Notes under the pieces: model-generated | Told to the model about the DNA's origin: nothing | Seen by the model: only the letters and a program-made list of their open reading frames with translations | The model's database searches: none | Position numbers and translations under genes: made by a program | Assembly (NCBI GenBank): GCA_945910005.1 | Contig: OX246742.1 | Span: 48,014,211-48,078,210 of the forward strand | Length of the DNA stretch: 64,000 nucleotides | Source: Isoperla grammatica | Taxonomy: Eukaryota; Arthropoda; Insecta; Plecoptera; Perlodidae | Direction: 5' to 3' | Part shown: one piece after another, positions 21,165 through 33,644 of the stretch | How positions within the stretch are numbered: the stretch's first letter is position 1 | How the letters are laid out: each line of letters opens with the position of its first letter

Positions 21165-21690
21165 CAGTCATGCACATGTTATACCGTTCTGATGTTTTAA
21201 TGTTATGTCAGTTTGTTACCTTTCATGAAATGTTTGGCAAAGATCCGATAGTAGCATCTTTTGTGATTCAGTGAGCAGTCATGCACATGTTATACCGTTC
21301 TGATGTTTTGAAATGTATGGCGAAGATCCGATAGTAGCATCTTTTGTGATTCAGTGAGCAGAATAATTGTCTTCACTTCCTGTCAGGTCTTGGTATGATG
21401 GCCGTTACTAATGTCCAATTTTTTCTTTATTTAGCTTGTTGCTATTTCAATTACAATAACAACAATTTTCAACATATATATCCTTGCCATCAATGCATGG
21501 CGAGAAATATTTGGGGCACTGTTTTCATCTGAATGTACTAGGTAACTAGAATGTAATGTAACGATAGAATCCAACAGCTTACCTTGGTGTAAGATGATGA
21601 ATTCGTTCAGTTAAAAGTGAACATAGAATATACATAGTAATACAAAAATAACGAGAAGTTTCGACACGAGGTCTTGATCACTCAAGAAGA
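21165..21690 (+). repeat. Dispersed duplicated block, copy 1
   Basis: It shares long near-identical stretches with 23100-23570. These include agcatcttttgtgattcagt, a 3' part containing ccttgccatcaatgcatggc, and tcgacacgaggtcttgatca. Inside copy 1 a sub-block of about 105 bp (gcagtcatgcacatgttata ... gattcagtgagcag) is tandemly duplicated. The right end belongs to the same family as the hairpin at 60.3 kb. Confidence 0.8.
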
Positions 21691-22431
21691 AGATGACGAC
21701 TAAACTAAACTAGATTAAAACATACGGACAATATATACAAGACACTGTAGTAGTGGCAGGGAGATGAGAAGGGGAATGGGTTGTCGCTAACGGATGTTAA
21801 GGTTGGGTGCCAATCTAGATTTAGTAATCCATTGGTTGTGGGCCAATTCCCACCGTCTCAGTCCGCCTGGGTTGCAGCTGGCTCGGTGTGCTTTTAACTC
21901 TGGTGTTATAACATCCGTTGAATGCCAGGTTGTGGAATGCTGCGTGTTGAGCCACTAGTTGGTCCATAGTCAGGTTTTGGTGTCATCTTTGTGCCGGTTC
22001 ATGTGTGACTAGAGCGAGTTCTTGGTTAGCCCAAGATATTCAGCAGGGCAGTGGTTGCACTTCTGGTTGCCTAATCGGGTAAGTCTTACCGGTGGCCTGA
22101 GCACTGATCGTAACACACAATGATAACGTTCAAAGTTGTTTACAAAGATAACAATTAGTCTATAGATAGAATTCAGTTTCACAAACTTGATTCATTCTGC
22201 TTTGGAAAATGATACACCGGTACATTGCACTACAATGACCAATAAAGTGAATGCAACAGCATGGGGTTAGTTAACATATATTGAGCAGTCACGTACATGT
22301 TATTGCAATACTAGCAATACAAATTATAATAGCTGCCACTACACAGCTTGGGAAGTTGACAAACGTTTAAGAGGCATTGTGACAGGCCTCTACATTTCAA
22401 TCCTCGACAGTGGACAGTCGAGTAGGGATGG

Positions 22432-22783
22432 GGAAAACAGGTATTTTCCTTGACACTTAAACCCATAAATTAATCACAATTTAATGGTTAACCCCCCCCC
22501 CCCCCCTCCTCCCCCCCCCAAAAAAAATCTGTTATGAATCCCTTGTACTCCCTCACAGCTGCAGAGAAGACACTTTAGAGCTGGTTTATATTTGGAGCTG
22601 TCATGAATGAACAATACTACAGTAGTTGATGGATCATGAGATGTCAAAATCACAGTTTTGTATGATATTCTTATTTATTTATTTTAATCTTGACCAGTTA
22701 CTAACCCGGTGACAAATTGACTAATCTTAAACCCACCACTGCGCGCTTAAATGGTTACACGTTTAACCTTCCCATCCCTACAG
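22432..22783. mobile_element. Possible hAT-like MITE
   Basis: The ends tagggatggggaaaac and ttcccatcccta (left near 22432, right near 22783) form an imperfect terminal inverted repeat of a type common in hAT elements. A poly-C/A tract (22492-22527) interrupts it. No clear target duplication was found, so the call is tentative. Confidence 0.4.
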
Positions 22784-23099
22784 CTGACACGCTAAAATTA
22801 ATCAATTTCTTAGCCTGACCTACCTGAATGTCAACATTCCAGAAATTAGCTTTCTGTCTAGGCCCAGGCGTACTTACTGTGTTTACCTCCTTCATTATTT
22901 CTATTGAGTTGAACACTTCACCCTCATCCGAAACACTGTCCGTTGTGTTACTTGTATGGTATGGTTATCATATTCTTTCATTGCATCAGCTTTCTTATTC
23001 AGATTTTTGTTCCACATGCTATACTGGAATAGTTCATACCTTTGCATGCACTACAATGTCCCATAAAGTGAACACAATACGTAGCAGGTGGTTAGTAAG

Positions 23100-23570
23100 C
23101 ATATTGAGCAGTCATGCACATGTTATTGCAATGTTATACACTTGTGCTGTTTTAACGTTATGTCAATTTTTTCTCTTTCATGAAATGTTTGGCAAAGATC
23201 CTGTAGTAGCATCTTTTGTGATTCAGTGAGCAGAATAATTGTCTTCACTTCCTGTCAAGTCTTGGCATGATGGCCGTTACTAATGTTCAATTCTTTCTTT
23301 ATTTAGCTTGTTGCTATTTCAATTACAATAACAACAATTTTCAACATACTGTATATATCCTTGCCATCAATGCATGGCGGGCAATATTTGGGGCACGGTT
23401 TCCGTCTGAATGTAGAATGTAATGTAAGGATGTAATCCAACAGCTTAACTTCGTGTAAGATGGTTAAATCGAGAGTTGAAAGTGAACATAGAATATACAT
23501 AGGCCTAATACAAAAATAACGAGAAGTTTCGACACGAGGTCTTGATCACTCAAGAAGAAGATGGCTACTG
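23100..23570 (+). repeat. Dispersed duplicated block, copy 2
   Basis: Second copy of the block at 21165-21690, with small indels. Both copies end in the sequence gagaagtttcgacacgaggt, and then ctcaagaagaagatg, of the repeat family seen as an inverted pair at 60.3 kb. Confidence 0.8.
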
Positions 23571-24246
23571 CAACCACTCTAGTCACATGGCTAACTAAAC
23601 TAAACTTAACTTAACTTAACTTTAAGTCTCCAACCAGAACTGTACTTCTGTCCACTTTGACTAGATCAAGGTTCTTTTTTGTTTTGAGGAGGGTTGTAGA
23701 CAACCACAAATTGTTTCCCCTTTTTTCCTGGTGGGTTTGATCCACATTTCTAACTGCCCAATTTCCATCTTATCATCTTCTTCCATTTCATGTATTATTC
23801 TGAAATTGGCAGTTATTTCCTCTTTAACACCAACAGTCCAACAGTCATGCCTGATGATATTTGTCTTGCTCTTGGACGGTTATATATTTTGTATCCTTCA
23901 AAATCTGCCTTCTCAAGATTGTTGTGGTCTGAAATGGAGTCTGCTTCGACAATTGCGAATGCGTCAATCTTATTTTTAGTAATCATAGTTTTTAATTCTG
24001 TGTATTTAGCTTTGGTAAGTCTATCTCTCTACCTCTGTTCCTGAATACAAATTTCCAATTGTTCCAATTGCCTTTATAAAGGTATGTTCTATTTGCGTAC
24101 TAATCTTCGCTTTTGCAATCCGGATCCCCCATCATCTTTGGAACGGTCATGTAGGCCTACATGTTATTGCAATGTTTATTTTCTTCACAGTTGTTTAGTA
24201 GGGTTTGCAATTAAACGATACTATATCATTCCGTAAGCAATGTCCA

Positions 24247-24905
24247 TCATGAGATGGATGGAACAAGACGGAAGATGATGCTGTTCACATTGACATCGTT
24301 GTCAACATTTAGTTTGTCCATCACAATCGGATCTTTCCATAATGGTGAATCCTTATGTACAACAGTGTTAACTTCTTTCTTGATCCAGCCTTTTTTAAGT
24401 CCAAACCCTTTCTTCAAAACTCTGTCTATATGTGTCTGTTTTGTGTATTTGAACCGTCTTCCCTCAGTAACACTTGTACAATATTTACAGAGTTTGACGT
24501 ACTCATCGGCAACCGCTATCTTTCTTATTGGTTCTTCAGGCTCTACAATCATGTCATGGAAGGGCACGTCATCGCTGTCCTTGATTATTAATTTATCATC
24601 AATTTTCATATAAACAACGTGCGGAATGTCTATCCACGACCGCCCAATTATTTCGAATGGTTGAGCTCGATCAGAAACAATCAATATATCAACATTGTGT
24701 CCTACAACACCCATCAACTCTCGGCTGTCGATTTGCCTATTGCAGTTGCAGAAGCGTTTTCCGTGTCAACAAAACCGAATAACAGTGCCGGCTTGGAATC
24801 TCGTGTCATGAGGCCACTCTGAATTGCTGCACTTGCTTGTAATATGCAACAAGAAGTACCTGAATCAATAAAAGCGCACTTCGTTGGTGACTTCCATTAA
24901 TGATT
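24247..24905 (-). pseudogene. Degenerate LTR-retrotransposon aspartic protease region
   Basis: On the minus strand, about 24850-24870 encodes the retropepsin signature FIDSGTS. Further on comes a segment with EIIGRSWIDIPH, in the position where retropepsins have their I-L/I-G-R motif (24600-24660). The two parts lie in different frames, separated by a frameshift near 24720. The second part stays open for 156 codons, from 24717 down to 24247. This looks like a pol fragment of a gypsy-like element; no reverse transcriptase or integrase was found beside it. It is non-functional. Confidence 0.55.
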
Positions 24906-24994
24906 ACATTCTTTATGTATTTAAATGGATTATTTGGTATGTGGCTCCCAACACACATAGTTGTTGTCCTGTGGTTGATTGATCTTTTCGATAA

Positions 24995-25300
24995 CAATAT
25001 CGCTGGGTGTGGTTGCGTCGCCGCAGTTTCACATGCGCGGAGCAGCAAGTGTGAAGTAGGGGCCCAGGCTCTGAATGCTCTCACAGGCCATGCTCGCTCT
25101 CTCGCACATGTGAAACAGTCCTTTTAAGGACTCCATGACTTGTGTGACTTGAATCAGCCTCCTTGATAACAAAATCACTCATGCGGTTGCGTCGGTCTTT
25201 TCCGCAGTTTTATGCACGTTGAGTAGTGAGTGTGAAGTAGGGGCCTCGGTTCTGAATGCTCCCTTGCACATGTAAAACCGTTTTAAGGACTTGATAACGT
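24995..25300 (+). repeat. Diverged tandem duplication of about 170 bp
   Basis: The block with gtgtgaagtaggggcc, then ctctgaatgctc, then gcacatgt and ttttaaggact occurs at about 25005-25130 and again at about 25180-25295. It lies in non-coding DNA. Confidence 0.65.
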
Positions 25301-26271
25301 CGACTCGACAAGGTCCAAGTCCCACTTGGCTTGGTTACCATGTGTTGCTGCTGGGGAGGTGAAAGGACTTGTGTGGTTCTTGTTGGAGGGGATACGATAT
25401 GGTGGGTAGTGTTCTGTTGTGCCAGGGACAACGTTCAAGTGTCCCACTTGGCTGTGTCATAAGCGCGACCCTTTTCCGGTTACCATTGCGGCCAGTTCGT
25501 AACTTTGCTACCACTGCACTTTTTGTCTCCTGTTAATCACGATGTTCTAAAATGTAGGAATGTTGACATGTACACATTAGGGCTATATTCAATTTTTACC
25601 AAAACAAGCCTACTTTTCCAGATCATTGGGGGGGGGGGGGGGGCGCAGCAACTGTTTTTCCCACCATTAAAAACTCTTATGTATTTGTGTATTTGAAATA
25701 CTTTGTGTTTTTGGCAACATGGTCATTTGATGTGTCCTGGTTTCAATGAAGCTAGCTAGGGTGAATAACTGGTTGCACTTAGCCGGCACTTTGATTGAGT
25801 ACAGGTTACTGCCGTTGATCTGTTTCTGTTTCAGTTTGTTGCATCTCCGAACGCCTGCGCGTGTCAACCGTCTGCTGACGTGGGTTGGTTGTTTACCGGC
25901 GTCCGATATCCAAGAGATGAAGTGGCGCTGTATTTAATTTTTATCTTGGTTAACAAACAAAAATTTCAAATCTAATGATTTTGTTTATTGTTTTGAGTTT
26001 GCGTTAATTTTGTATTAGTGTAATAGTGTTGCGGAGTATGATCTCTAATCCGCTATACGTATTGTTATTGGGTGTCGCAGGTGCCTGTGCAGGTATTTTA
26101 TACATTCTCTTGGTAGATTCTTTTTAGTGTGTATTTATGGGAGAGGGGTAACGAATGTTGACTAGGGTATTTTATTTTTGGTTAGTTCGGTACTCCGTCT
26201 GGTAACATGCTATGTTCATTGGGTGTCCAGTTTCCTCATAAATCACTATCAAAATCGTGGTTAATTTTCTC

Positions 26272-26452
26272 CGAGGGGAGGAGATGTCATGAGAAAGGAT
26301 GAATTTATTAATTCTTTCATGATTTTGTAACAGTACCCTCTGCCCTCTTACTACACTGGTCGGCCTAGCTCAGCCGGGAAATAAACCAACACTTAGAAAT
26401 TTGAGTTGTACTATTAAATTATATTGTATCACATAGACAACGAATGCTCACA
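26272..26452 (+). other. Candidate polypurine tract and LTR fragment
   Basis: A purine run, gaggggaggaga, ends at 26284 and is followed directly by TGTCATGAG, as at the start of a 3' LTR. AATAAA lies at 26380-26385, and a CA-like end (gctcaca) is near 26452. No second LTR or primer-binding site was found, so this is tentative. Confidence 0.3.
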
Positions 26453-26986
26453 GTAAATAACTTGTCACAAATAGGTTTACAGACAGTACCAGCTCCAGTT
26501 ATAGGTGTATTCTTCTTCTAACCTTGGTTTCTCAAGCAGGCGTCCATGGTAGGATTTCCAAAATGTCCTTCATGGTAGGTTGGATTCAGTGGTTGATCGT
26601 GTGTAACCGACGCTTCGAAAATCACCGTCCCATTTAACGGGGCAGGCGTAGTTGACGTCTGGGTAATACTAGTTTGGATAACTAGAGAAATTGTAAGGCT
26701 TAAAGACTCGAGTTCTTGAAGTTGTTCCGTGTAGCTTTCAACACCACTTCCTCTCTCTAGGCTCACTTTTCCACCATCTTCTGTATAATGTCCTTAGTTA
26801 CCAGTCAACAACCGTTGCTATGCAATGTAACAATGCAAGTTCTTTATTGATATTACCAAAGCTCTCTACAAATTCACATGTGCACAAAGTCACTGCATTC
26901 TAAGCACAGCCTAGTGGATAATGCACAAACTCACTGCACTCTAAGCACAGCCTAGTGGATAATGCATATATACGGTACTTTACAAT

Positions 26987-27665
26987 TTATTGGTGCTGCG
27001 TAATCTGATAGGCGATGCCACTTCGACAGTCTATAGGGTAGTCGACCGGCTCCTTCAATGACAAGGGAAATGCAAGAACGGTGATGTAACAGTCCAACAT
27101 CCATACACAGCTGATGATTTTAAATAACTTGTAACAAAAAAACAAGGAACAGATTCCACTTCTTGACAATATCGTTGGTTGGCATATGCTCGTTGGGAAC
27201 AGAACAGGGACGGTCCGAGATATAACTTGACGCCAAGTCCTTTTCTGGTACATGGGCCACAATATTCCAGGTTTTGTAAAGGAAGATATGATATTACTGG
27301 GCGTGACAGCCTTATAATACGCTTTAGACGCCAATGTCAGAATACGGAATGTCATGTATTGTTATCGCCTTCCCAGGGTTTGAGACCATCTAATCGTTAA
27401 ATGCCACTCTCAATGAAGATTTGAATGGTCCATACACTTGCAATATGTAATGGCAAGCAATGGGGTGGAAATGATAGTAAAACAATGCTTTCTTTGGCAT
27501 ACGTGATGGATTCAATTGTAACATGGTTAGCATGATCCATAAATAACAATATAGGGTCTTCTTTAGTTGCTGTTTGATGTGTTTCAGTATATCTGGGAAT
27601 ATTTCCTATGTCATCTATCCAGTCCGAGGTGACAACCTTGAACCACCAGTAGGCGCACCCATTAT
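26987..27665 (-). pseudogene. Relic of a jerky/pogo-like DDE transposase
   Basis: On the minus strand, fragments in shifting frames match the core of this family. A glycine-rich GAPTGGS segment is near 27640. A degraded second-acid motif (FMDHANH) is near 27535. The word FPPHC is at about 27460, then VYGPFKSSLRVAFND near 27400. A C-terminal stretch, SKAYYKAVTPSNIISSFTKP, runs from about 27330 to 27270. The same order of motifs occurs in the intact transposase at 15.3-16.7 kb, but this copy has several frameshifts and stops. No terminal repeats were identified. Confidence 0.65.
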
Positions 27666-29020
27666 AAAGTGGTCCTTGTACCCAGGGGTGGAAATTAACC
27701 TATTTTACCAGTAGCAACAATAGTCTCCTAGTCCTCTAGAGAACATTTTTACAAGCCCACAATCAAATAAGTTATATTGATGTAAAACAATCATACGTGA
27801 ATGTTTTAAGTAACAATATTCGTCGGATAATTCTGAATACAAGAAACACAACAACAAAAGTGTTTATGTTCCACATAGTGACCAATCACAGCATCTCTGC
27901 CCAGATGTAACGGGTTAGGTTCACACAAAGTGCGGTACATGTTTAAATGTCGGTTATTTTCGGTGTACTGTTATATAATACAACAAATTACATATGAATG
28001 AATGAAGCTAACATTGTGGCCAACAACTGGGATATTTCTCAGAATTTTACTGCCTTCATTGGTGTGATATTTAAAGTGTCGCCTTCCTCTCCTAACGATC
28101 CGTTGGATACGTCTCGTTACAACGTCAGCATCTTTGCGAGTGTCAAAGTACCGCTAGTCTCGAGTATTTGATTCATTACAACTCGCACTTTGTTTAGAAT
28201 AAGAGATAAACGGGGCCGTTCGCATGTTGTGTGCTTTGTTATTGCTCGGCAGGACAAGATTCCATGTGCCTGCCTGTATTGGTACAAAACTAACTCTTAA
28301 AGAGAATTAGTCATTAATCTTATTATTGGATAAAATCAGAAAAACAATGGTTTAACGATCAGGTACCATTGCATAGACTCATTAGGCCCAACCTACAATG
28401 CCGGGTATTCATGTAGATTTCACCGTACTTGAACATTTTTATTTAATTTCACAATTCAATCATAGGTATGTACTTGATTTCTAGTAGGTGCCGGTAATAC
28501 TGGTCTACACCCCTACATTATTACCTGCCAGAAGTGCTGATCTTATCTAAAGTCTTGCCAATAATTGGCTCTTGAATTTTATGTTCTCTTGAATGTTAGT
28601 ATGTCGTAACGTTCCCCCCTTTGCAAAAATGCTCGATCTCCCGATTAAATGTCCAATAATCTTCCTTTCTCGCGATAGGACACGGCGCAAAAAGTACCGA
28701 CTTTGAAACAATCTCCTCCAGCTCGTGATAAACTGGTCCTGAATTGTTTTCGGTGTTAACTCCTAACTAATTGTCTTTAATCAATTATTTATTTTTATTA
28801 ACTAAGGTTAACTAAGTTAACATGAGGGAAGCGTCGGGCATGGCCAGTCGGCTTCGATGTACCTAGGGGCCAGAATATGATGGGATTAATTTCCTATCCC
28901 CTACCCGACTTTGTTGTTGGACACAGGGAGCAGATATAAAACAAAAATTAACTAAGGCGTTAAAATAAGCGTTAAAATAAGTTAAAATAAGGCGGCTAAA
29001 TAATTAGCTGTCCATCATAA

Positions 29021-29180
29021 GGGGGGCTATTCCTGAAAGTTGTCACAGTGACAATACTCACTTGAGTGTTTTTCATCCTGTCTGCCACGGCAATCAGCCA
29101 GTAGCAAGTGATAACCATGCAGATATCACTTGGAGTATCGAGTATTGTAACCCCATGATGACTTTCAGGAATAGCCCCCC
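29021..29180. mobile_element. 160-bp foldback MITE
   Basis: The 20-bp ends are perfect inverted copies, starting ggggggctattcctgaaagt on the left and ending actttcaggaatagcccccc on the right. No clear target duplication and no coding content. Confidence 0.6.
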
Positions 29181-30680
29181 CAGACATAAATATTATTTTA
29201 AGTTTATCTAAAACTTACAAGTGTGAATTAGCTTTCAATACCGTTGTAAATAGTATGGTTAAAAGCGCTATTGCATTAACTATATATTGTGATACTGATA
29301 ATAGTGTGCATGCTTGCATGACGAGGCAATACAAGAAATGTACAGGGAATTACTTGGCAAAGGTTTTACCTAAGTGACAGGATGATGGTTCACAACTCCC
29401 TTAGTTAGAATTTATTTATTTAATGCGTATCCTATTCAGTTATAAAACTGATTTTCAAAGAATCAATAAATAATAATCTACACGTAAACTGTGCATGTTT
29501 CGTGTTGAGTAAATGACGAAGTTTTATCTCAATTGAGCCAAGCAAGAACTTAAGGCAAGAACTTAAGTCAATTGCCGTTGCTGACTCAAGAATCATTGTA
29601 TGCATGATCGTTGGAGTGAGGTTCCACCATATCACTTCCTACTTCTAAATAAAAAGTAGGGAATATGAGCTAAAAGAGTGTAATAAAGTTAAAAACACAG
29701 ACTTTTTTAATAAATTTGATTAAATCATAACACTAATACTTCGTGGCCTGGTGATGCTGTGGTGTATATACAATAGGTATACAGTATGTATATTATATTA
29801 ATAAATTATAGACCTCATCTCTATAAATAATAATAAAACATTTTAAAATTAATAAAGATTAATATATATAGGCCTACACATATTATTATTGTTCTATTGA
29901 TTGCTGTAAAGTGTGAGTAAGATATATTTGTGTGTGACTTTATTACACGTTCATTAATTGACAGTGTGCTGTAACAAGTAGTGTACAGGCTGTTATACTG
30001 TACATTAAATATTTTTCTATTGTGATCACTTGAAAACTGGATTTTAGGTATGTTATGGTGACATTGACAACAATGTGAGTGTACCAGATTATTCATTGTA
30101 TTGACTCATTGTCTCTTGTAATTGTTTACACCACATTGCTAAGTAATGAGTTTTGTATAATAGTGATAAAATAAAAAATTCAACATGTATCATTAAATTT
30201 CCGTCTTAACTTCTTGTGGCCTCCCGTCATTAAGGTATTTCCTACTTCAACACAATTCCAAGGAATAATAATTTAATTTTTTATTGTGTGCATTCATTTG
30301 TTCATTCTTGAATGCCAAAACATTGTGTAGGGGACGCTTACACTAATTAGGTGAATAACATGCTAAATTGAGTAGCTACTAAATATGCATCTTGGTCTAC
30401 ATTTTAGTCATGTGCTTGGGAAGGGTTTGCTATTTTATATTATATTTTGTGTTTGCTAGTTTATAATGAACTATACTATAGCAATGTCCAATTTTGGTAA
30501 TGAAGTAATTTGATACCACATCTAGCTGCCCTTACTACTGGAGGTATTATCTTGTATGCCCAGTTCCCTCAGTTTCTGGTAATGGTGGAGTGTACTGTTA
30601 CACTTTTTGTACTCACGTTTTTCCAATTGAAACTCTGGAAATGAGGTATGTATTTCAAGGTGTAATTCATTTTGGTGTTA

Positions 30681-30681
30681 G

Positions 30682-30740
<59 letters not shown>
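30681..30740 (+). repeat. (ATT)n microsatellite
   Basis: About 20 uninterrupted trinucleotide units. The poly-Leu and poly-Tyr frames across it are artefacts of the repeat. Confidence 0.95.
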
Positions 30741-30743
<3 letters not shown>

Positions 30744-32014
30744 ATGCCAACAATGGCATTAATAATATATAATTACATAAATAAAATTACACCATCAAAT
30801 TATGAATTAGATCAATTAAATGTGATTTTAAAAAGTGTAACAGTTCACTCCACAAATACCAGTCTTCTTACTTGCATGTATTGTACAACTTGGCTGGGTG
30901 CTTCACTGCTTAGAGACGGTGAGATGCGACAACAATAATTACTCCCGCTATTTCGTACGAACATATATTTTTTTATGCCTACAGCTAGAATATAAAATAT
31001 CTAAGTTGAAGCCACTTTTAAATTTTATTATAAACTTGAAACAAGTGAAGTAATATCTCAATTAAAAAGTATGTACATGTACAACACTTTGAAGCTTTAT
31101 AACAAAATGATCTGTAGGCCTATAACAAACTGTTTTTGATGTCCCAAAAGGTTCTTATGAATGGAAAAGTACCATCTTTATACTTGATACATACTTGATG
31201 CTCCTACTCTGCGGCGGCCCACCTCGCCAGTGGCAGAGATTTCCCCTCCCACCCACTTCCGGCCCATAGCCGTGTGTCAAGATTTAATAAGAGAGCATTG
31301 CTTACTGAGATTAAAAATACATACAGTGGTCCTTCCCACCCCTTACTAAATTTTTACCCCTTGAAACTTGTGAGTCCAACCATAAAAGTAAAAAATAAAA
31401 ATCAACAAACGTGAATTCACTTAGATATTAAAATGCCGAGAGCCGTGACCCCCACAGCCAGCCACTATACTAGTCGGGTACAATTGTATTACTACTAGTC
31501 AGGTACTTTAAGCATGGGATAGTCCCCCCCCCCCTCAGGTACAAAAGTGTCACCCGGATGAGCCCCACTTGTCAGGTACTTGTGTATTATGTCATTATGT
31601 AGGCCAATCTATTGACTTAAGATTATTATTATTATTATTATTACGTGGCTGCCTATAGCCATTGCCCCGGCCCTAGCTCACCCCCTAACCCCCACCCTCA
31701 CCGTTAGTCCCTTCTAAAACGTGATTTTCAGATTTTTGCATATTATTATAGTTGCATTATTTCCCAGTGTAATAAACCTTATTTCAAAGATATCCGAGCA
31801 TCCATTATGATTCTATGAATTTTTTAAAACTGCATTGTTGGTTGTTAACATACGCAGTAACATCACCGTGTTACATTCAGAAGAAGTAGCGTATTTTACT
31901 TTCTATGTTGGTACTCCTGAAGCATGCAGGCTAGTGTTGACGCCAAATTCACACACTTGTGGATTGTTTACAAATCTCTAGTTTTGACATTTCAAGTGAT
32001 TCGTGTGCGATAAA

Positions 32015-32218
32015 ATGGGAAGAACAGTTAGAATAACTAAAAAGAGACTGTTTAGGGGTGATAGATACCGTGTTTTAGTGAAAGACAATGGCAATGTGGG
32101 AGTGACAACTGGAAATACTATTGAAAGTGTCCGTGATGTGCTAGAAATCAGTAGGCCTAGAGATTCTAACCTAACAAACAGGCTAGCTAGGCCTAGTGCA
32201 TCTAAACGAAAACTTTAG
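32015..32218 (+). other. Unrecognised 67-codon ORF, possibly a transposon fragment
   Basis: It starts MGRTVRITKKRLFRGDRYRV and is basic, with a Ser/Arg/Pro-rich tail. After the TAG the codons remain protein-like (an acidic DTEDPDD segment follows in another frame). A damaged ORF of a mobile element is therefore more likely than a real small gene. No family was recognised. Confidence 0.25.
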
Positions 32219-32784
32219 GATGTATCGAGCCCTGGTACAAGTAGGCCTAGTAAACCTACCTGTGGATGACACAGAGGACCCTGATGACCCATTATATGAA
32301 GCTGGGCTCTTCTAAACACATTTTGAGGGGATGTGAAGTACAGGTAAGAAGCATGTTTCAACTTTAAAGTAGGTTTCCTCTGAATATTAAAATTTGTCCA
32401 CATTGTGTAGCTTACCTTTTCTCAGGACCCAATACACCAATTGTCTTGAAATTTTCAGGATATGTGTAACTCAGTACAATACACAACCCCTACTAAAATA
32501 AATTAAATAAGATGCTTCGTTTACATCCTAGCAAATTTAAAAGATTAAAAAATATTCAAAACATTATGTTTTTGTTATGATTTTTATTTTTTAAAACCAG
32601 TTATAATAATTGCAGATAAATAATTCTTGTAGGGGTCATGTAGGACACGTTCCTACGTATGGTCCTAAAATTTGAGGCACATTGACTTGACAGTTTGTCT
32701 AAAAAAAGGTAGGCCTACATGAAGTCAGCTAAATTAGCATTGTAGGTGTATGCCAAGGATCTCCCCTTAAACCCCTTCAATGTC

Positions 32785-33435
32785 CGCTGAGCAACCACCT
32801 CACCTAACGATCCATTTCAAATGAATACTTCCCCACATCTGTTCAACTCCCCACCCTTTGAAATTTCCACTTGTGGTCGCGTCATGCACAGTACCCACCC
32901 CTCTCCATTCTGCCTTGGATTTCCTCCAACCTCTCATTCCCCTTGATGCCCGGTACAAATTGCATAACCTCTCCTTCCTCCTTCTCTTCTCCAGTGATTC
33001 CCACCCCAGCTCCCTCATCATTTCTGTAACGCTTTCGTAAACCCTACCCTAACCCCCCCCCTCCCCATCCTGCCACCTCCTCCTTCCCATTACCATCCTT
33101 GCCACCCTCCGCTGTACCTTCTCCACCTCAGTGACCTCCCCCTTTCTATACGGGTCCCATGAAGCGCTACCGTACTCCAGCACCGGCCGGACCACAGTCT
33201 TGTAGGCCTTATCCTTAACTTCCCTCCTCGCTCCCTTCAAATTTCTCATCACAAAACCCAAGGCCCTATTTCCCTTTCTCACCACTTCCTGAATCTGCTC
33301 CCCCCACCCCATATCCTCCGACAGCATCACCCCAAGGTACTTATATTTCTTTACCCCTTCCAACCTCTCTCCCATGACAGTATACTCCCTCTTCACCCTC
33401 CGTGAAAACCCGACCACCGTACACTTTCCCACATT
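32785..33435 (-). pseudogene. 5'-truncated non-LTR retrotransposon reverse transcriptase C-terminus
   Basis: The minus strand from 33432 to 33049 is open and carries reverse-transcriptase thumb motifs of jockey/CR1-like LINEs: YLGVMLSEDMGWGEQI, LGFVMRNLKGARREVK and VVRPVLEYGSASWDP. After a break the protein resumes at 33021 with ELGWESLEKRRRKERLCNLY. The catalytic YxDD part is absent because the copy is 5'-truncated near 33435. It lies just upstream of the DUF4485 gene in the opposite orientation. Confidence 0.85.
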
Positions 33436-33644
33436 CTATCCCATTCTATTCTCCCCTATTATAAAGAAAATAATAATCTGCTCCCCAAGAGTTCGTTAGG
33501 GCCTATAGAGAAGTTTTACAGTAATATCGTGCAGGAATGTGTTCCAAAGCTCAACTCATGTTTGGATACTTGTCTCCTGCAATCACTAATAGTAAGGAAT
33601 GTGTTGTGTTCATGCCATGGCATCGATGCAGATCCACGGCTGGG

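Larger units (their letters stand above)
27700..31990. other. AT-rich gene desert with simple repeats
   Basis: No exon was recognised. A 160-bp MITE-like foldback lies at 29021-29180: ggggggctattcctgaaagt is repeated inverted at 29161-29180. A long ATT microsatellite spans about 30681-30740, with a shorter one at 31621-31643. Everything else is low-complexity AT-rich DNA. Confidence 0.55.

Noticed and set aside
30590..30938. ORFs with poly-Leu or poly-Tyr runs
   Set aside because: Translation of the ATT microsatellite.
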